From Paeniglutamicibacter cryotolerans (GTDB lineage: Bacteria; Actinomycetota; Actinomycetes; Actinomycetales; Micrococcaceae), in the NCBI RefSeq assembly GCF_014190875.1, contig NZ_JACHVS010000001.1:2356001-2420000 (forward strand): a DNA stretch of 64,000 nt, read 5' to 3'. The first letter of the stretch is position 1, and each line of letters opens with the position of its first letter. A program made the position numbers and the translations under genes. Below the pieces are notes generated by a model. That model was not told where the DNA came from and ran no database searches. It saw nothing but the letters and a program-made list of their open reading frames with translations. This document shows positions 38,533 to 47,781 of the stretch, in pieces.

Positions 38533-41500
38533 TCAACCCGCCAAGGTGAAGCGCAGCGTGCGTACCTCGAACGCGCCCAGCGACAGCTCCATTGGACTTC
38601 CCGTCTGTTCAAGACTCCCGGACTGTCCGAGCTTCCCGGCCAGCTCGAGGGCTCCGGCATCGCCCGGAAGGCCATCCTCCAGCAGGGTGATGGCCCGGGC
38701 GCCGGTGACCGGATGGTGGACGGCGAGCGAGCCGGTGGCGCGGCGGCCGAGGGACTCGTAGAGGCGCACCACCAGGTCCCCGGAGCGGTCTGCGGCCAGC
38801 TTTACCGCAGAGAGCACCAGGCCCGTACCTTCCAATGAAACCAGTGGTGCGAAGCCATGGTCCCCGGGCAATGTGGTCGCCGCGCTGTTCAACAGCGCGC
38901 CGGCCCGCGTGGCGGAGTCGATGTCCGCGCCGATGACCAGCCCGTAGGAGTGGGCCTGCACGCCCTGGTCTGTTTCGGGATCCGGGAAGCGCGGGGCACG
39001 CAGCAGCGACAGGCGCACGTTGGTCATCACCCCGGCCGCCGTCGAATCGCGGGTGACATCGAAACCGTAGCTCGAATCGTTGATCAGCGCCGCACCGAAG
39101 CCCGGCTCGGCGGCCAGCACGAAGCGGTGCATCGAGGTCTCGAACTTCGCCGCCTCCCAGCTGGTGTTCACGTGGGTGACCCGCTGGTGGTAGCCGAACT
39201 GGGTTTCGGCGATCACGTGCTCGGCGCGGATGTCGAAGGGGAACGCGACCTTCAGGAACTTCTCCCTCTCGTGCCAGTCGGTGACCTGCTCGATCAGCAG
39301 CGTGCGCGAGCCCGGCGCCAGCACCAGCTCCTGGCGCACGCGCGAGGCGGAGAAGGAGCGCTCGATCATCACGCGGGCAGCCCCGTCGGCATCGGTGGAC
39401 AGGGTCATCGAATCCAGCTCGACCAAATCGGTGACCTGGTTCCTGTAGTACTTGTCCACGTCCCAGGCGTCCCACATGTTCGGGAAGTCCTGGTGCAGCT
39501 GCAGCAGGTTCGCCGCGTGGCCCGGCGCAATGGTTTCGCGCCCGGTTCCGTGATCCAGCGCCGAGGTGATCAGTCCCCGCGCGTCGATCACCACGGTCAC
39601 CAATGCGTTTGACAGTACGATGCCATCGGCTGTCTCGGTGGCACTCACGGCGTCGGCCACCGGCGCCAGCTCGGCCACCGGCATGCCGGAGCCGGTGGCG
39701 ATGCCCGAACGGGTGAAGGCGGCGCCGTTGAGCCGGATCGCGGTGTCCCCGTTGCCGACCAATGCCTGCTGCGCCGCGGCGATGATCCCGTTCACCTCGG
39801 CGGTGACCCGTTCGTATGCGGCGACCACCTCGCGGTGTACCCAGGCGATGGAGGTGCCGGGCAGGATGTCGTGGAACTGGTGCAGCAACACCGTCTTCCA
39901 CAGGGTGTCGAGCTCATCGTGCGGGTAGCCGCATCCGGTGCGCACGGCGGCGGTGGCGCACCACAGCTCCGCCTCCACCAGCAGCTGCTCGGTGCGGCGG
40001 TTGCCGGCCTTGGTGCGGTGCTGGGAAGTCAGCGTGGCGCGGTGCAGCTCCAGGTAGAGCTCGCCCACCCAGACCGGCGGGTTCGGCAGTTCGGCCCGAG
40101 TCCGCTCGAAGAAGGCGTCGGGGTGTTCCCAGGCCACGGTGGCGCTGCCCTCGAGGTCGGCCAGGCGCCGCGCCGTCCCGGTCATCTCGCGGGTGGTGCC
40201 GCCGCCGCCATCGCCCCAGCCGACCGGCGCGATGGAACCCGAAGCGTGCCGCGATTCGCGGAACTGGCGCGAGGCCTTCGCGACCTCCTCGCCGGAAAGC
40301 TGCCCGTTGTAGGTGTCCATCGAGGGGAAGTGGCTGAAGATGCGCGACCCGTCGATGCCCTCCCAGTCGAAGGTATGGTGCGGGAACTTGTTCAGCTGGT
40401 TCCAGGAGATCTTCTGCGTGAAGAACCATTCAAAGCCGGCCCGCCGCATCAGCTGCGGCAGCGCGGGGGAGTAGCCGAAGGAGTCCGGTAGCCAGACCCC
40501 GGCGCAGGTGATCCCGAATTCCTCGCGGAAGAACTGCTGGCCGTAGTGGAACTGGCGCACCAGTGCCTCGCCCGATGGCATCACCGTGTCCGATTCGACC
40601 CACATGCCGCCCAGCGGCAGGAAGCGGCCCGCCGCTACGGCCTCCTTGACCCGGGAATAGACCTCGGGGCGGTGCTCCTTGAGCCAGGCGTATTGCTGGG
40701 CGCTGGACATCCCGTAGAGGAAATCCTCGTCGTAGCCGATCAGTTCCACCATGGAGGAGCAGGTCCGCGCGACCTTGCGGATGGTCTCGCGCACCGGCCA
40801 GAGCCAGGCCGAATCGATGTGGGCGTGCCCGATGGCCGAGAGCCGGTGCGCGCTCGCATCGGCCCGCTTCGACAGCACCCCGGCCAGCTGGGCGCGGGCC
40901 TCGGGCGCAGTCTGCGCGATGTCCTGCAGGTCCAGGCGGTCCAGCGCGTCGTCCATGGCCTGCAGGATGCGCATCTTGCGTGGGCCATCGGGCAGCTGCC
41001 CCTGGAGTTCGAGCAGCACCCGCAGGTCCAGCGCCAGTTCGTGCACCTCGGGTTCGAAGACGGCCAGGTCCATCCGGCCGGTGGCGTAGATCTTGCGCGG
41101 GGAGGAGGTGAGGATGTCGCCCTCGGTGGTGGGCAGGAACGGGTGCTCCTGAAGCAGCACCGGGTTGGCAGCCGCTTCGATGAAGTACTCGACCGGCTCG
41201 CCGCCGGCCGCCACGTCCGCCACCGGGATCCACTGGTTGCGTGGGTTGATCGACTTCACCGTGGTTCCGTCGGGCCGGTAGACCAGGCCCTCGCATTGGA
41301 ATCCAGGCAGGTTGGCGTTGAAACCCAGATCGATCAGGGCTTCGACGCGCTTGCCGGCCCACTGTGCGGGCACCGTGCCGCTTATCTTGAACCAGGTGGT
41401 TCCCCAGGCGGCGCCCCAGGGGGTGCCGACCGTGTAGGGCGCGTAGTCGCGGCCCAGTGCATCGGCGGGGGATACCGGTTCGCCCGGAAGTTCATGCCAG

Positions 41501-41601
41501 CCGACGTCCAGGGGTTGGGCCAGCGAATGGATGGCGGGGGTGATGCGTTCACTCAGGACCCGGGTGACGCGTCCTACTGTCAGGGGGATGTCGTCGTGCA
41601 T
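38533..41601 (-). CDS. glycoside hydrolase family 38 alpha-mannosidase
   Basis: 1022 residues starting MHDDIPLTVGRVTRVL at 41601; the frame upstream lacks coding character. GH38 motifs: AIGHAHIDSAWLWPVRET (zinc ligands) and GGMWVESDTVMPSGEALVRQ with the nucleophile Asp, then GVWLPDSFGYSPALPQ. No signal peptide, so cytosolic. It probably hydrolyses imported alpha-mannosides. The divergent gene encodes a sugar-kinase-like protein that may act on the product. Confidence 0.93.
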   Translation of the reverse strand: MHDDIPLTVGRVTRVLSERITPAIHSLAQPLDVGWHELPGEPVSPADALGRDYAPYTVGTPWGAAWGTTWFKISGTVPAQWAGKRVEALIDLGFNANLPGFQCEGLVYRPDGTTVKSINPRNQWIPVADVAAGGEPVEYFIEAAANPVLLQEHPFLPTTEGDILTSSPRKIYATGRMDLAVFEPEVHELALDLRVLLELQGQLPDGPRKMRILQAMDDALDRLDLQDIAQTAPEARAQLAGVLSKRADASAHRLSAIGHAHIDSAWLWPVRETIRKVARTCSSMVELIGYDEDFLYGMSSAQQYAWLKEHRPEVYSRVKEAVAAGRFLPLGGMWVESDTVMPSGEALVRQFHYGQQFFREEFGITCAGVWLPDSFGYSPALPQLMRRAGFEWFFTQKISWNQLNKFPHHTFDWEGIDGSRIFSHFPSMDTYNGQLSGEEVAKASRQFRESRHASGSIAPVGWGDGGGGTTREMTGTARRLADLEGSATVAWEHPDAFFERTRAELPNPPVWVGELYLELHRATLTSQHRTKAGNRRTEQLLVEAELWCATAAVRTGCGYPHDELDTLWKTVLLHQFHDILPGTSIAWVHREVVAAYERVTAEVNGIIAAAQQALVGNGDTAIRLNGAAFTRSGIATGSGMPVAELAPVADAVSATETADGIVLSNALVTVVIDARGLITSALDHGTGRETIAPGHAANLLQLHQDFPNMWDAWDVDKYYRNQVTDLVELDSMTLSTDADGAARVMIERSFSASRVRQELVLAPGSRTLLIEQVTDWHEREKFLKVAFPFDIRAEHVIAETQFGYHQRVTHVNTSWEAAKFETSMHRFVLAAEPGFGAALINDSSYGFDVTRDSTAAGVMTNVRLSLLRAPRFPDPETDQGVQAHSYGLVIGADIDSATRAGALLNSAATTLPGDHGFAPLVSLEGTGLVLSAVKLAADRSGDLVVRLYESLGRRATGSLAVHHPVTGARAITLLEDGLPGDAGALELAGKLGQSGSLEQTGSPMELSLGAFEVRTLRFTLAG

Positions 41602-41800
41602 GAGACGGCCTCTCTCAAAGCTATGCGGGGGCGTGGCGGCGGCCTTCGGGTGCCGGTCGCCGTGACGCATCGGGCCCTCTGGTTTCCGGGCTGGATCCAC
41701 GCCCGATCCTAGCCCATCCGATGCAATAATGAGCCTAGCCGGGGCAGTTGCCGCCGACGTCCCGGTGGGCCGAGGGCCGGCCACCTCCGGCGGAAAGAGG

Positions 41801-42724
41801 ATGATGAGCCGCACCAACCAAGCACTGAGACGCCGGCTGGTCGGCCTGGACATCGGCGGGAGCAAGACAGATGCCATGCTCTGGGCCGGGGATGCGCCGG
41901 TGGCCCGGGCCCGTGCAGGCAGTGCCAACGTGCAGGGCGTTAGCATCGAGCTGGCCGAAAGGAACCTGGCGGAGGTGTTCGCCGCACTGGATTCCGGTCC
42001 CATCGACCGGGTCGTTGCCGGCTCGGGCGGGATGGATACCGAGGCCGACGCCGCCGCGTTGCGCGCGCTGATCGCCGCACACGCGCCCGGCGCCGACATC
42101 GTCATTGTCCACGACACCCGGCTGATCCTGGCCGCCGCCGGGGTCGATACGGGTGTCGCGGTGATTCTGGGGACCGGGTCGGCCGTCTGGGGCATCAATC
42201 CGGAGGGCAGGGAGGCGCGGGCCGGCGGCTGGGGCTACGTGCTCGGCGACGAGGCCAGCGGCTACTGGATGGCCCGCGAGGCAGTGCGGCACACGCTGCG
42301 TGCCCACGACCGCGGCCAAGCGCCCGGAGACCTGGCCCGACGGGTGCTGGCGGCAAACAACGCCGCATCCCCGGTCGACCTGATAGCGCTTTTCCACGAG
42401 AACCCCGATAGGCATCATTGGGCAGGGCAGTCGCCGCTGGTCTTCGAGGCGCTCGCCGGCGGTGACCCGGCGGCCGCGGCCATCGTCTCCGACGCCGTGG
42501 CACATGTGCGCTCGATGGCCGCCGATGTCACCGGGATGCTGGGATTCGGCGGGCCAGTGGTCATCGGGGGAGGGCTGGGCATGCACCAGCGGGCCTACCG
42601 GACTCGATTGCGCGCTTCTTTGGCCGGCATCGGGCTGCACGATGTCCGCTTCCTTCAGCAGGACCCGGTCGAGGGCGCCAAATACCTCTCCGATGCCCGC
42701 GGGGGAGGGGCAGGTGCCGGCTGA
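41801..42724 (+). CDS. BadF/BadG-type ATPase, N-acetylglucosamine-kinase-like
   Basis: 307 residues from ATG 41801 (GGAAAGAGG immediately upstream; ATG 41804 equally possible). ASKHA-fold motifs VGLDIGGSKTDAML, AVILGTGSAVWG and GGPVVIGGGLG match the BadF/BcrA family that includes mammalian-type GlcNAc kinase. It probably phosphorylates a sugar, possibly linked to the divergent GH38 gene. A GlcNAc role is possible but not shown. Confidence 0.85.
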   Translation: MMSRTNQALRRRLVGLDIGGSKTDAMLWAGDAPVARARAGSANVQGVSIELAERNLAEVFAALDSGPIDRVVAGSGGMDTEADAAALRALIAAHAPGADIVIVHDTRLILAAAGVDTGVAVILGTGSAVWGINPEGREARAGGWGYVLGDEASGYWMAREAVRHTLRAHDRGQAPGDLARRVLAANNAASPVDLIALFHENPDRHHWAGQSPLVFEALAGGDPAAAAIVSDAVAHVRSMAADVTGMLGFGGPVVIGGGLGMHQRAYRTRLRASLAGIGLHDVRFLQQDPVEGAKYLSDARGGGAGAG

Positions 42725-43000
42725 CCGTCCCCCACTGGTTGCCCGAGCCCGGACCGGATTTCAGCACTGCCTGAACGCTGCCCCGGGGTTCGGGATTCGG
42801 GTATCGTCTCGTTGAGCCGCGCATCGTTTGGCGCGGAGAAAGCAGTGGCTGACCGATTTCTGCCATCGGACGGTCGAAGGCGAACCGCCCGATATGCAAC
42901 GATCGACTCCGTCACGCGGAGCCCCGGTGGGGCCCGGGTGACGGAGTGGATGCCAGGAAAGTTTCCGGTGCACCCACTGATGGCGAAAGGTGCAGGCAAC
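42725..43000. other. intergenic region with hairpins, no gene recognised
   Basis: A hairpin at 42817-42836 (CCGCGC/GCGCGG) and another with perfect 9-bp arms at 42907-42915 and 42938-42946 (CTCCGTCAC/GTGACGGAG). A 63-codon frame ends at the TAA that is the first IS target copy. It may be a structured leader separated from its gene by the IS insertion; it matches no riboswitch I recognise. Confidence 0.4.
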
Positions 43001-44576
43001 TAAGCTTGCTATTTAACCTCTGGCGGAAAGTCTGTTGACTTTCCGCGCCTCAATCGGCGTGTCATGACACGATAAGCGGCCCTCGTTTCTCATGCTGTTT
43101 GGTACCAACAAGACAGCAAAAGGACCGAGGGCCGTGGCGATGAGTATGCATGAATGTTCCGGTGAATCGCAAGCCTCCTGCCCCGAGCAGCAATTCGATG
43201 CGTTCCGGCAAAGCTACTACCGCTGCCTCACCCGTAGGGCCGATGCGCTCTTCGAACTCACTGATGCATTGCTGTGTACCCAGGGGAAAGTCACCGACCT
43301 GGCCCACCTGTCCCTGGAACCCGAGCACCACCGCGGCCACGGGGCCCTGTATGACGCGGTGAACTCCGGGAACATCAACCACGCGGCACTGAAAACCCTC
43401 ATCGGGGCGCTGCCCGTGCCCAAGATCCCGGGCCCGGACGGCCGGAAGAGGATCGTGCTCGCGGTGGACGTGTCGAACTGGCTGCGCCCGGACGCCGGAT
43501 GCAGCCCCGGGCGCGCGTTCTGCCACACCTACGCCCGCAACGGGCAAGCGCAAATGGTTCCGGGGTGGCCTTATTCTTTCGTGGCCGCACTGGAATCCGG
43601 CGCCACCTCCTGGACCGCACTGCTGGACGTGGTGCGGCTGCGCCCGGCCGATGACGCGACCGCGATCACCGCAGATCAGCTCCGGAGCGTCGTTGACCGG
43701 TTGAGCGCCACCGGGCAGCAACAGAGCACAGATCCCGAGGTCTTGGTGGTCATGGATGCCGGCTACGACGTGACCCGTCTGGCTTGGCTGCTCCAAGACC
43801 TGCCGGTGGTGCTGGTGGCCCGGTTGCGTTCGGACCGGGTGTTCTACGCCCCGGCCGGGGCACGCCGCGGACCGACCAAGGGCCGGCCGCCGCGCCACGG
43901 AGCCAAGCTGGCTCTGCGCGATCCGGCCACACACCCGGACCCTGTGCACCGTTCGGTCCAGGAACTGGAGCGGTACGGAGCCGTGAGCACGGTCGCGTTC
44001 GAGCGGATGCACCAAAAGATCGACACCAGGGCTGGGTGCAAGGATTCCCACGGTTCCCCACCCCTCATCGAAGGCACGGTGATCGGACTGAACGTCGAAC
44101 ACCTGCCCGGTGGGCAGCCACCAAAGCCGATGTGGCTGTGGGCGTCCAAACCCGTCCCCGGCGATGTCCGGGAGGTGGATCATTGGTGGTCCATGTACCT
44201 GCGTCGTTTCGATATCGAGCACACGTTCCGCTTCCTGAAACAGAACCTGGGCTGGGCCCGGCCCCACCTGCGGGAGCCGAATGCGGCAGACCGCTGGACC
44301 TGGATCGTGATCGCGGCGCACACCTCGCTGCGGCTGGTGCGGCCAATGGCCATTGAGTGCCGCTTGCCGTGGCAACAGCCCATTCCAGAGTCCAAGTTGA
44401 CCCCGGGAAGAGTCCGGGCGACCTATCGGCGTGCCTGCCGGGACGCGGTCCACCCGGCGAACCCGCCGATAGCTTCCACGGCCGGTCCGGGACGTCCCCG
44501 AGGCGGCGTGAATCGGGTCAAACCCGTGACCCAGCCCGTCGGGCTGGCCCACTACAAAGGTTAAATGCCAAGCTAA
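43001..44576 (+). mobile_element. insertion sequence A (IS4-superfamily-like), 1570 bp, flanked by TAA
   Basis: Element 43004-44573 with imperfect terminal inverted repeats: left GCTTGCTATTTAACC, right (reverse complement) GCTTGGCATTTAACC. TAA stands at both sides (43001-43003 and 44574-44576), consistent with a 3-bp target duplication. It contains one transposase gene. The right TAA is also the left target copy of the next IS. Confidence 0.85.
43092..44564 (+). CDS. DDE transposase of insertion sequence A
   Basis: 490 residues from ATG 43092 (a later start at 43134-43143 is possible). Catalytic acidic residues appear in LAVDVSNWLRPDAG, VVMDAGYDVTRLAW and YLRRFDIEHTFRFLKQN, the last being the Y-R-E region of IS4/IS701-type enzymes. 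The gene is intact, so the element may be active. Confidence 0.85.
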   Translation: MLFGTNKTAKGPRAVAMSMHECSGESQASCPEQQFDAFRQSYYRCLTRRADALFELTDALLCTQGKVTDLAHLSLEPEHHRGHGALYDAVNSGNINHAALKTLIGALPVPKIPGPDGRKRIVLAVDVSNWLRPDAGCSPGRAFCHTYARNGQAQMVPGWPYSFVAALESGATSWTALLDVVRLRPADDATAITADQLRSVVDRLSATGQQQSTDPEVLVVMDAGYDVTRLAWLLQDLPVVLVARLRSDRVFYAPAGARRGPTKGRPPRHGAKLALRDPATHPDPVHRSVQELERYGAVSTVAFERMHQKIDTRAGCKDSHGSPPLIEGTVIGLNVEHLPGGQPPKPMWLWASKPVPGDVREVDHWWSMYLRRFDIEHTFRFLKQNLGWARPHLREPNAADRWTWIVIAAHTSLRLVRPMAIECRLPWQQPIPESKLTPGRVRATYRRACRDAVHPANPPIASTAGPGRPRGGVNRVKPVTQPVGLAHYKG

Positions 44577-45585
44577 GAAATTGCGCCAATAGGCTCAGGG
44601 GCAGCGGAGGGGTCGGGCATCCCAGCGGTGGGTCAGCCAGGCTTCGCGGATGAGTCGGCGGATCACGATGACACTGTTCGCCAAAGCGATGAACGCGTTG
44701 ATGACGGTGGTGCGTCGTTCGGTGCAGATCGCCAGTTTGCGGAATCCGCGGTTGTGCCAGGAGTTGGTGCGTTCCACCACCCACCGTTTGCCGACCTGGA
44801 TCGGTGAGGGGATGCCTTTGGTGGCGACCTCGCCCGCGCAGCCGAGTTCCTCGAGCAGGTCCCGGGTCGTGGTCGAGTCGTAGCCGGCATCCAGGTGCAC
44901 GGTGATCTTTGGTGGCAGGTGGAATCCGAAGCGGGAGAGCCGTTCCAGGGTGGGGCGTAGTAGCGGGGAGTCGTGCCGGTTCGCCGGTGCCACCACGGTG
45001 CCCAGCGGGATGCCTTTGCCATCGACCAGGAGGGAGCGTTTGGTTCCTTGTTTGCCGCGGTCTACCGGGGATCGGCCGGCGGCTTCGCCGCCGCAGGGGG
45101 CCTTGACGATGCACCCGTCCACGGCGAGGTCTTCGAAGTCGATGCCCACGATCCGGTCGTAGGATTCCAGGGCGATTTGTTCGAGGTGTTCAAAGATCCC
45201 GGCGTGGATCCATTCGTCGCGGCGTCGTCGGATGGTGGTGGCGGAGCAGGTGGTGTCGGAGATTTTCTCGTAGGAGGCCCCGAGGACGAGGACCTGGATG
45301 AGCTTGTCGAAGACGAGCCTGTCCGGGATGCGGGGGCGGTGGCAGCCCAGGGGGTGGTGGTCTTCAACGGGTGGGATCAGGGCCTGGAATTGGGTCCAGA
45401 GGGGTTCGATGAGGAATGATGGAAGGGCAGGCACGGTTCTCCTGGATCGCATATTTTCTTGGTCGAAAACATGTTTAACACGGAGCCGTGCCTGCTTTTC
45501 GTTAATGACGTCGCGGGGTTGGTTAATGACGTGGCGGGGGTCGGTTGTTGGTCTCGGACTGGGCGCCTATTGGCGCGATTTCTAA
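44574..45585 (-). mobile_element. insertion sequence B (IS5 family), 1006 bp, flanked by TAA
   Basis: Element 44577-45582. Ends: left GAAATTGCGCCAATAGGC and right (reverse complement) GAAATCGCGCCAATAGGC, differing at one position. TAA flanks both ends (44574-44576, 45583-45585), matching the T-N-A target of the IS1031 group. Inserted into the surface-protein gene whose remains lie at 45583-46676. Confidence 0.88.
44595..45452 (-). CDS. IS5-family transposase
   Basis: 285 residues. DDE residues in LAVDGCIVKAP, VHLDAGYDS and VVERTNSWHNRGFRKL. Intact in one frame. An N-terminal region with CSATTIRRRRDEW provides the DNA-binding half typical of the family. Confidence 0.9.
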   Translation of the reverse strand: MRSRRTVPALPSFLIEPLWTQFQALIPPVEDHHPLGCHRPRIPDRLVFDKLIQVLVLGASYEKISDTTCSATTIRRRRDEWIHAGIFEHLEQIALESYDRIVGIDFEDLAVDGCIVKAPCGGEAAGRSPVDRGKQGTKRSLLVDGKGIPLGTVVAPANRHDSPLLRPTLERLSRFGFHLPPKITVHLDAGYDSTTTRDLLEELGCAGEVATKGIPSPIQVGKRWVVERTNSWHNRGFRKLAICTERRTTVINAFIALANSVIVIRRLIREAWLTHRWDARPLRCP

Positions 45586-46676
45586 CTCACGGATCTTCAC
45601 AGCACCCGAGTACTTGGTGTTGCTCGTGATGCCGGGCTCCTTCGTGAAGAAGGAATCAGGGCTGCAGGTAGTCTTCAGCTGCAGCGTCTTTCCGACATCG
45701 GCACTGGTGGTCCTGTAGGTGAGCTTTGTTGCGTCCTTGATGTTCTTGGTGCCGCGCTGCCACTGGTAGCTGCACTTGGAAATGACTTGGTTCCAAGCGG
45801 TGGATTCGTTCTTGGCGGTTTTCTTGACCTTGATCAACTGCCCTTTGCGGGCGGACGTGGTTGAGGCAACCGGAGGGTGGAAGCTCATCTTGCCCGAGGT
45901 GGACAACGAGATCGACACGGTGTTGGTGATCTTGAGGCGACCGATTTTGGTGCTCCTGCTGCTCATGGGCGACGTGTAGCCCGTACCGTTGGACGTGACC
46001 GTGCCGGTGGCTCCGACTGTGGACGGCCAGCCGAGGCTGGCAACGACGTGCGGCATGCCGTACATCGTTGCCAATATGCCGGGGCCTTGTAGGGCTGTCC
46101 CTTGGCGAACTTCTTCTCGATGAGAAGGCTCATGCGGACACTTTTTAGCGACGTGGATTTGGCTAGGGCAGCGGGGGGGGCCAGCCCGGTCGTTCCGAAT
46201 ATGTTGAGGCTGCTCAGTTTTGGCAGCGTGGCGATGGAGGCGAAATCGGCTTTAGCGCCCCCGACATTCATTTGAAGGTCGGCAAGCTGTTTGCTGCCTG
46301 CTGGTTTCTTGAGCGAAAGGGCCTTATTTGTCGAGAATAATAATGAGGACAGCCGAGGGAGCGGGGCGATGTCCGCCACGGTACTGACCTTGGTCGGACC
46401 CGTGAACAACCAAGTCAACCTCGGGAAATCCTTAGTGAAGGCAAACGCCGGGTCAGTCACGGGAGAATCCACGCTGAGGTATCGGAGACCGAGGCCCTTG
46501 AGCTTGGAGGTGCCGGTGATCTTCAGCTTCTTGCCTGAGTGGTCGATGGTGCATGGGGTGTAAATGGTCTTCGCCGCGGCCTGAGCCGGAACCGGAACCG
46601 ATGCGCCCAGGAGTACCCCGGCGGCCAGAACAGCCGAGGCGGTCCATGCGGTGATTTTCCAAAAACAGGTTCCACC
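45583..46676 (-). pseudogene. secreted leucine-rich-repeat / Ig-like surface protein, truncated by IS B
   Basis: Reading down from 46676: KITAWTASAVLAAGVLLG is a signal peptide, followed by LRR-like segments (LPRLSSLLFSTNKAL, LPKLSSLNIFG) and, after a frameshift, an Ig-like domain (CSYQWQRGTKNIKDATKLTY then SADVGKTLQLK). Three lesions are visible. No ATG, GTG or TTG precedes the signal peptide in frame; TGG at 46676 stands where ATG is expected. One base is missing in a GGGG run near 46080 (restoring it joins the frames). The 3' end is cut by IS B at 45583. The gene is dead. It was probably a cell-surface adhesin or sensor. Confidence 0.75.
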
Positions 46677-46746
46677 GCTAAATGGCGGGCTGTGATGACG
46701 TGGAATTCTCGCTTTCAGGTGCGGAAATACCGGTGAGTAGAGTCAT

Positions 46747-47135
46747 CACCACGGACATCCATACAGGTGAGCGGTAAATCGGTGGGGGTGTCGTTGGTGT
46801 AGCCGATATTCTCGATGTCCCCAGGCCCGCTCAGCCTTCTTGCTTTCCGGATTTGCCAGCGGTTCGCATTGTGCCGCAGGCAGGGGCCACTCCAGCGGAG
46901 TCGTGAAGGGGGGGCCGTGGCCGGTTGGCAGCTCGGGGTTGGCGGTATCAGCCGGGCTATCGAAGCCCTTCTGGCCGCTGTCCACTGCCGGGACGATCAG
47001 CAAAACCCAGGGCCTTCCGCCGGACGCCGCCGGGCATCACTGCACCGTTTTCGCGGGGACGACGAAAAGGCGGGTGCGGCAGCCGGGAAGTAATTTCCTG
47101 CCGCCGTACCCGCCGCTATCGCGTGCGATCCCGGA
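46747..47135. other. intergenic region without a recognisable gene
   Basis: About 390 bp between the decayed surface-protein gene and hutD. No domain or ribosome-binding site supports any frame here. Confidence 0.45.
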
Positions 47136-47753
47136 TTACGCCGGGTCCAGTGACACCACGGCGAGGAAACCCCGACCGCTGATGGTGGGGGTTTCCTGCT
47201 CCCCGCCCACTACGGTATCGAGCCGGCCCAGCTCCGCTTGCGTGCCGTCGGCCGTGTTCAGCGTGGCCTTGCCCTGGAGCAGGACGCCGAACTGGCCCCC
47301 GAAGAGGTGCTGCGGGTGCTTCTTGGACAGCTCGACGATGGCCACGTGGCCCGTGACGGTGCCGGTGCGGGCGATCAGGTTCAGGTCCCGGATCGGCCCG
47401 GTCGGCAGCGTCGCGCTGGTGGCCGAACCGCCGTCGAAGCGCAGTGGCCGGAAGCGCTCCAGCTGCTTTTCCTGCCCGTCGATTTTCATCGCCAGCAGTT
47501 CGCCCTCGATGACCGTCAGGATCCGGGTCATGCCGGTGAAGGCGGAGAAATCGCCCGCCGTGTCGACATCGGCGATGCTCAGCCGCCAGTCCCAGTCGTC
47601 CCCGGTCACCGTTTCGGGCGCGCCGGCCATCGACAGCTTCCCGGAAAGGATCTGCCGGGTGGTGCCGCCCCCGTTGCGCCACTTTGCAGCGGGCAGGTCG
47701 GAATAGGCGATCACGGAGCCGGGTGTCAGTGGCTGGTTCGAAAGGGTGTTCAT
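47136..47753 (-). CDS. hutD: HutD-family protein
   Basis: 205 residues, cupin-like HutD fold. Family signature near the N-terminus: AKWRNGGGTTRQI and DWDWRLSIADV. In Pseudomonas, HutD is needed for balanced growth on histidine and has been proposed to limit hut expression; biochemistry is unsettled. It lies 28 bp after hutH on the same strand and completes the left arm of the hut region. Confidence 0.9.
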   Translation of the reverse strand: MNTLSNQPLTPGSVIAYSDLPAAKWRNGGGTTRQILSGKLSMAGAPETVTGDDWDWRLSIADVDTAGDFSAFTGMTRILTVIEGELLAMKIDGQEKQLERFRPLRFDGGSATSATLPTGPIRDLNLIARTGTVTGHVAIVELSKKHPQHLFGGQFGVLLQGKATLNTADGTQAELGRLDTVVGGEQETPTISGRGFLAVVSLDPA

Positions 47754-47781
47754 GAACCGATCCTAGGTGGTGGTGTGGGTG

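Noticed and set aside
42725..43000. Possible c-di-AMP (ydaO-type) riboswitch before the IS pair
   Set aside because: The region has hairpins, but the conserved ydaO core blocks are not present, so no class was assigned.
46678..46746. 22-codon frame just upstream of the surface-protein remnant
   Set aside because: Too short and unsupported; may be the out-of-frame former leader of the dead gene.
46840..47706. Plus-strand open frame antisense to hutD
   Set aside because: hutD is well supported on the other strand; the Ser/Arg/Pro-rich translation is a shadow.
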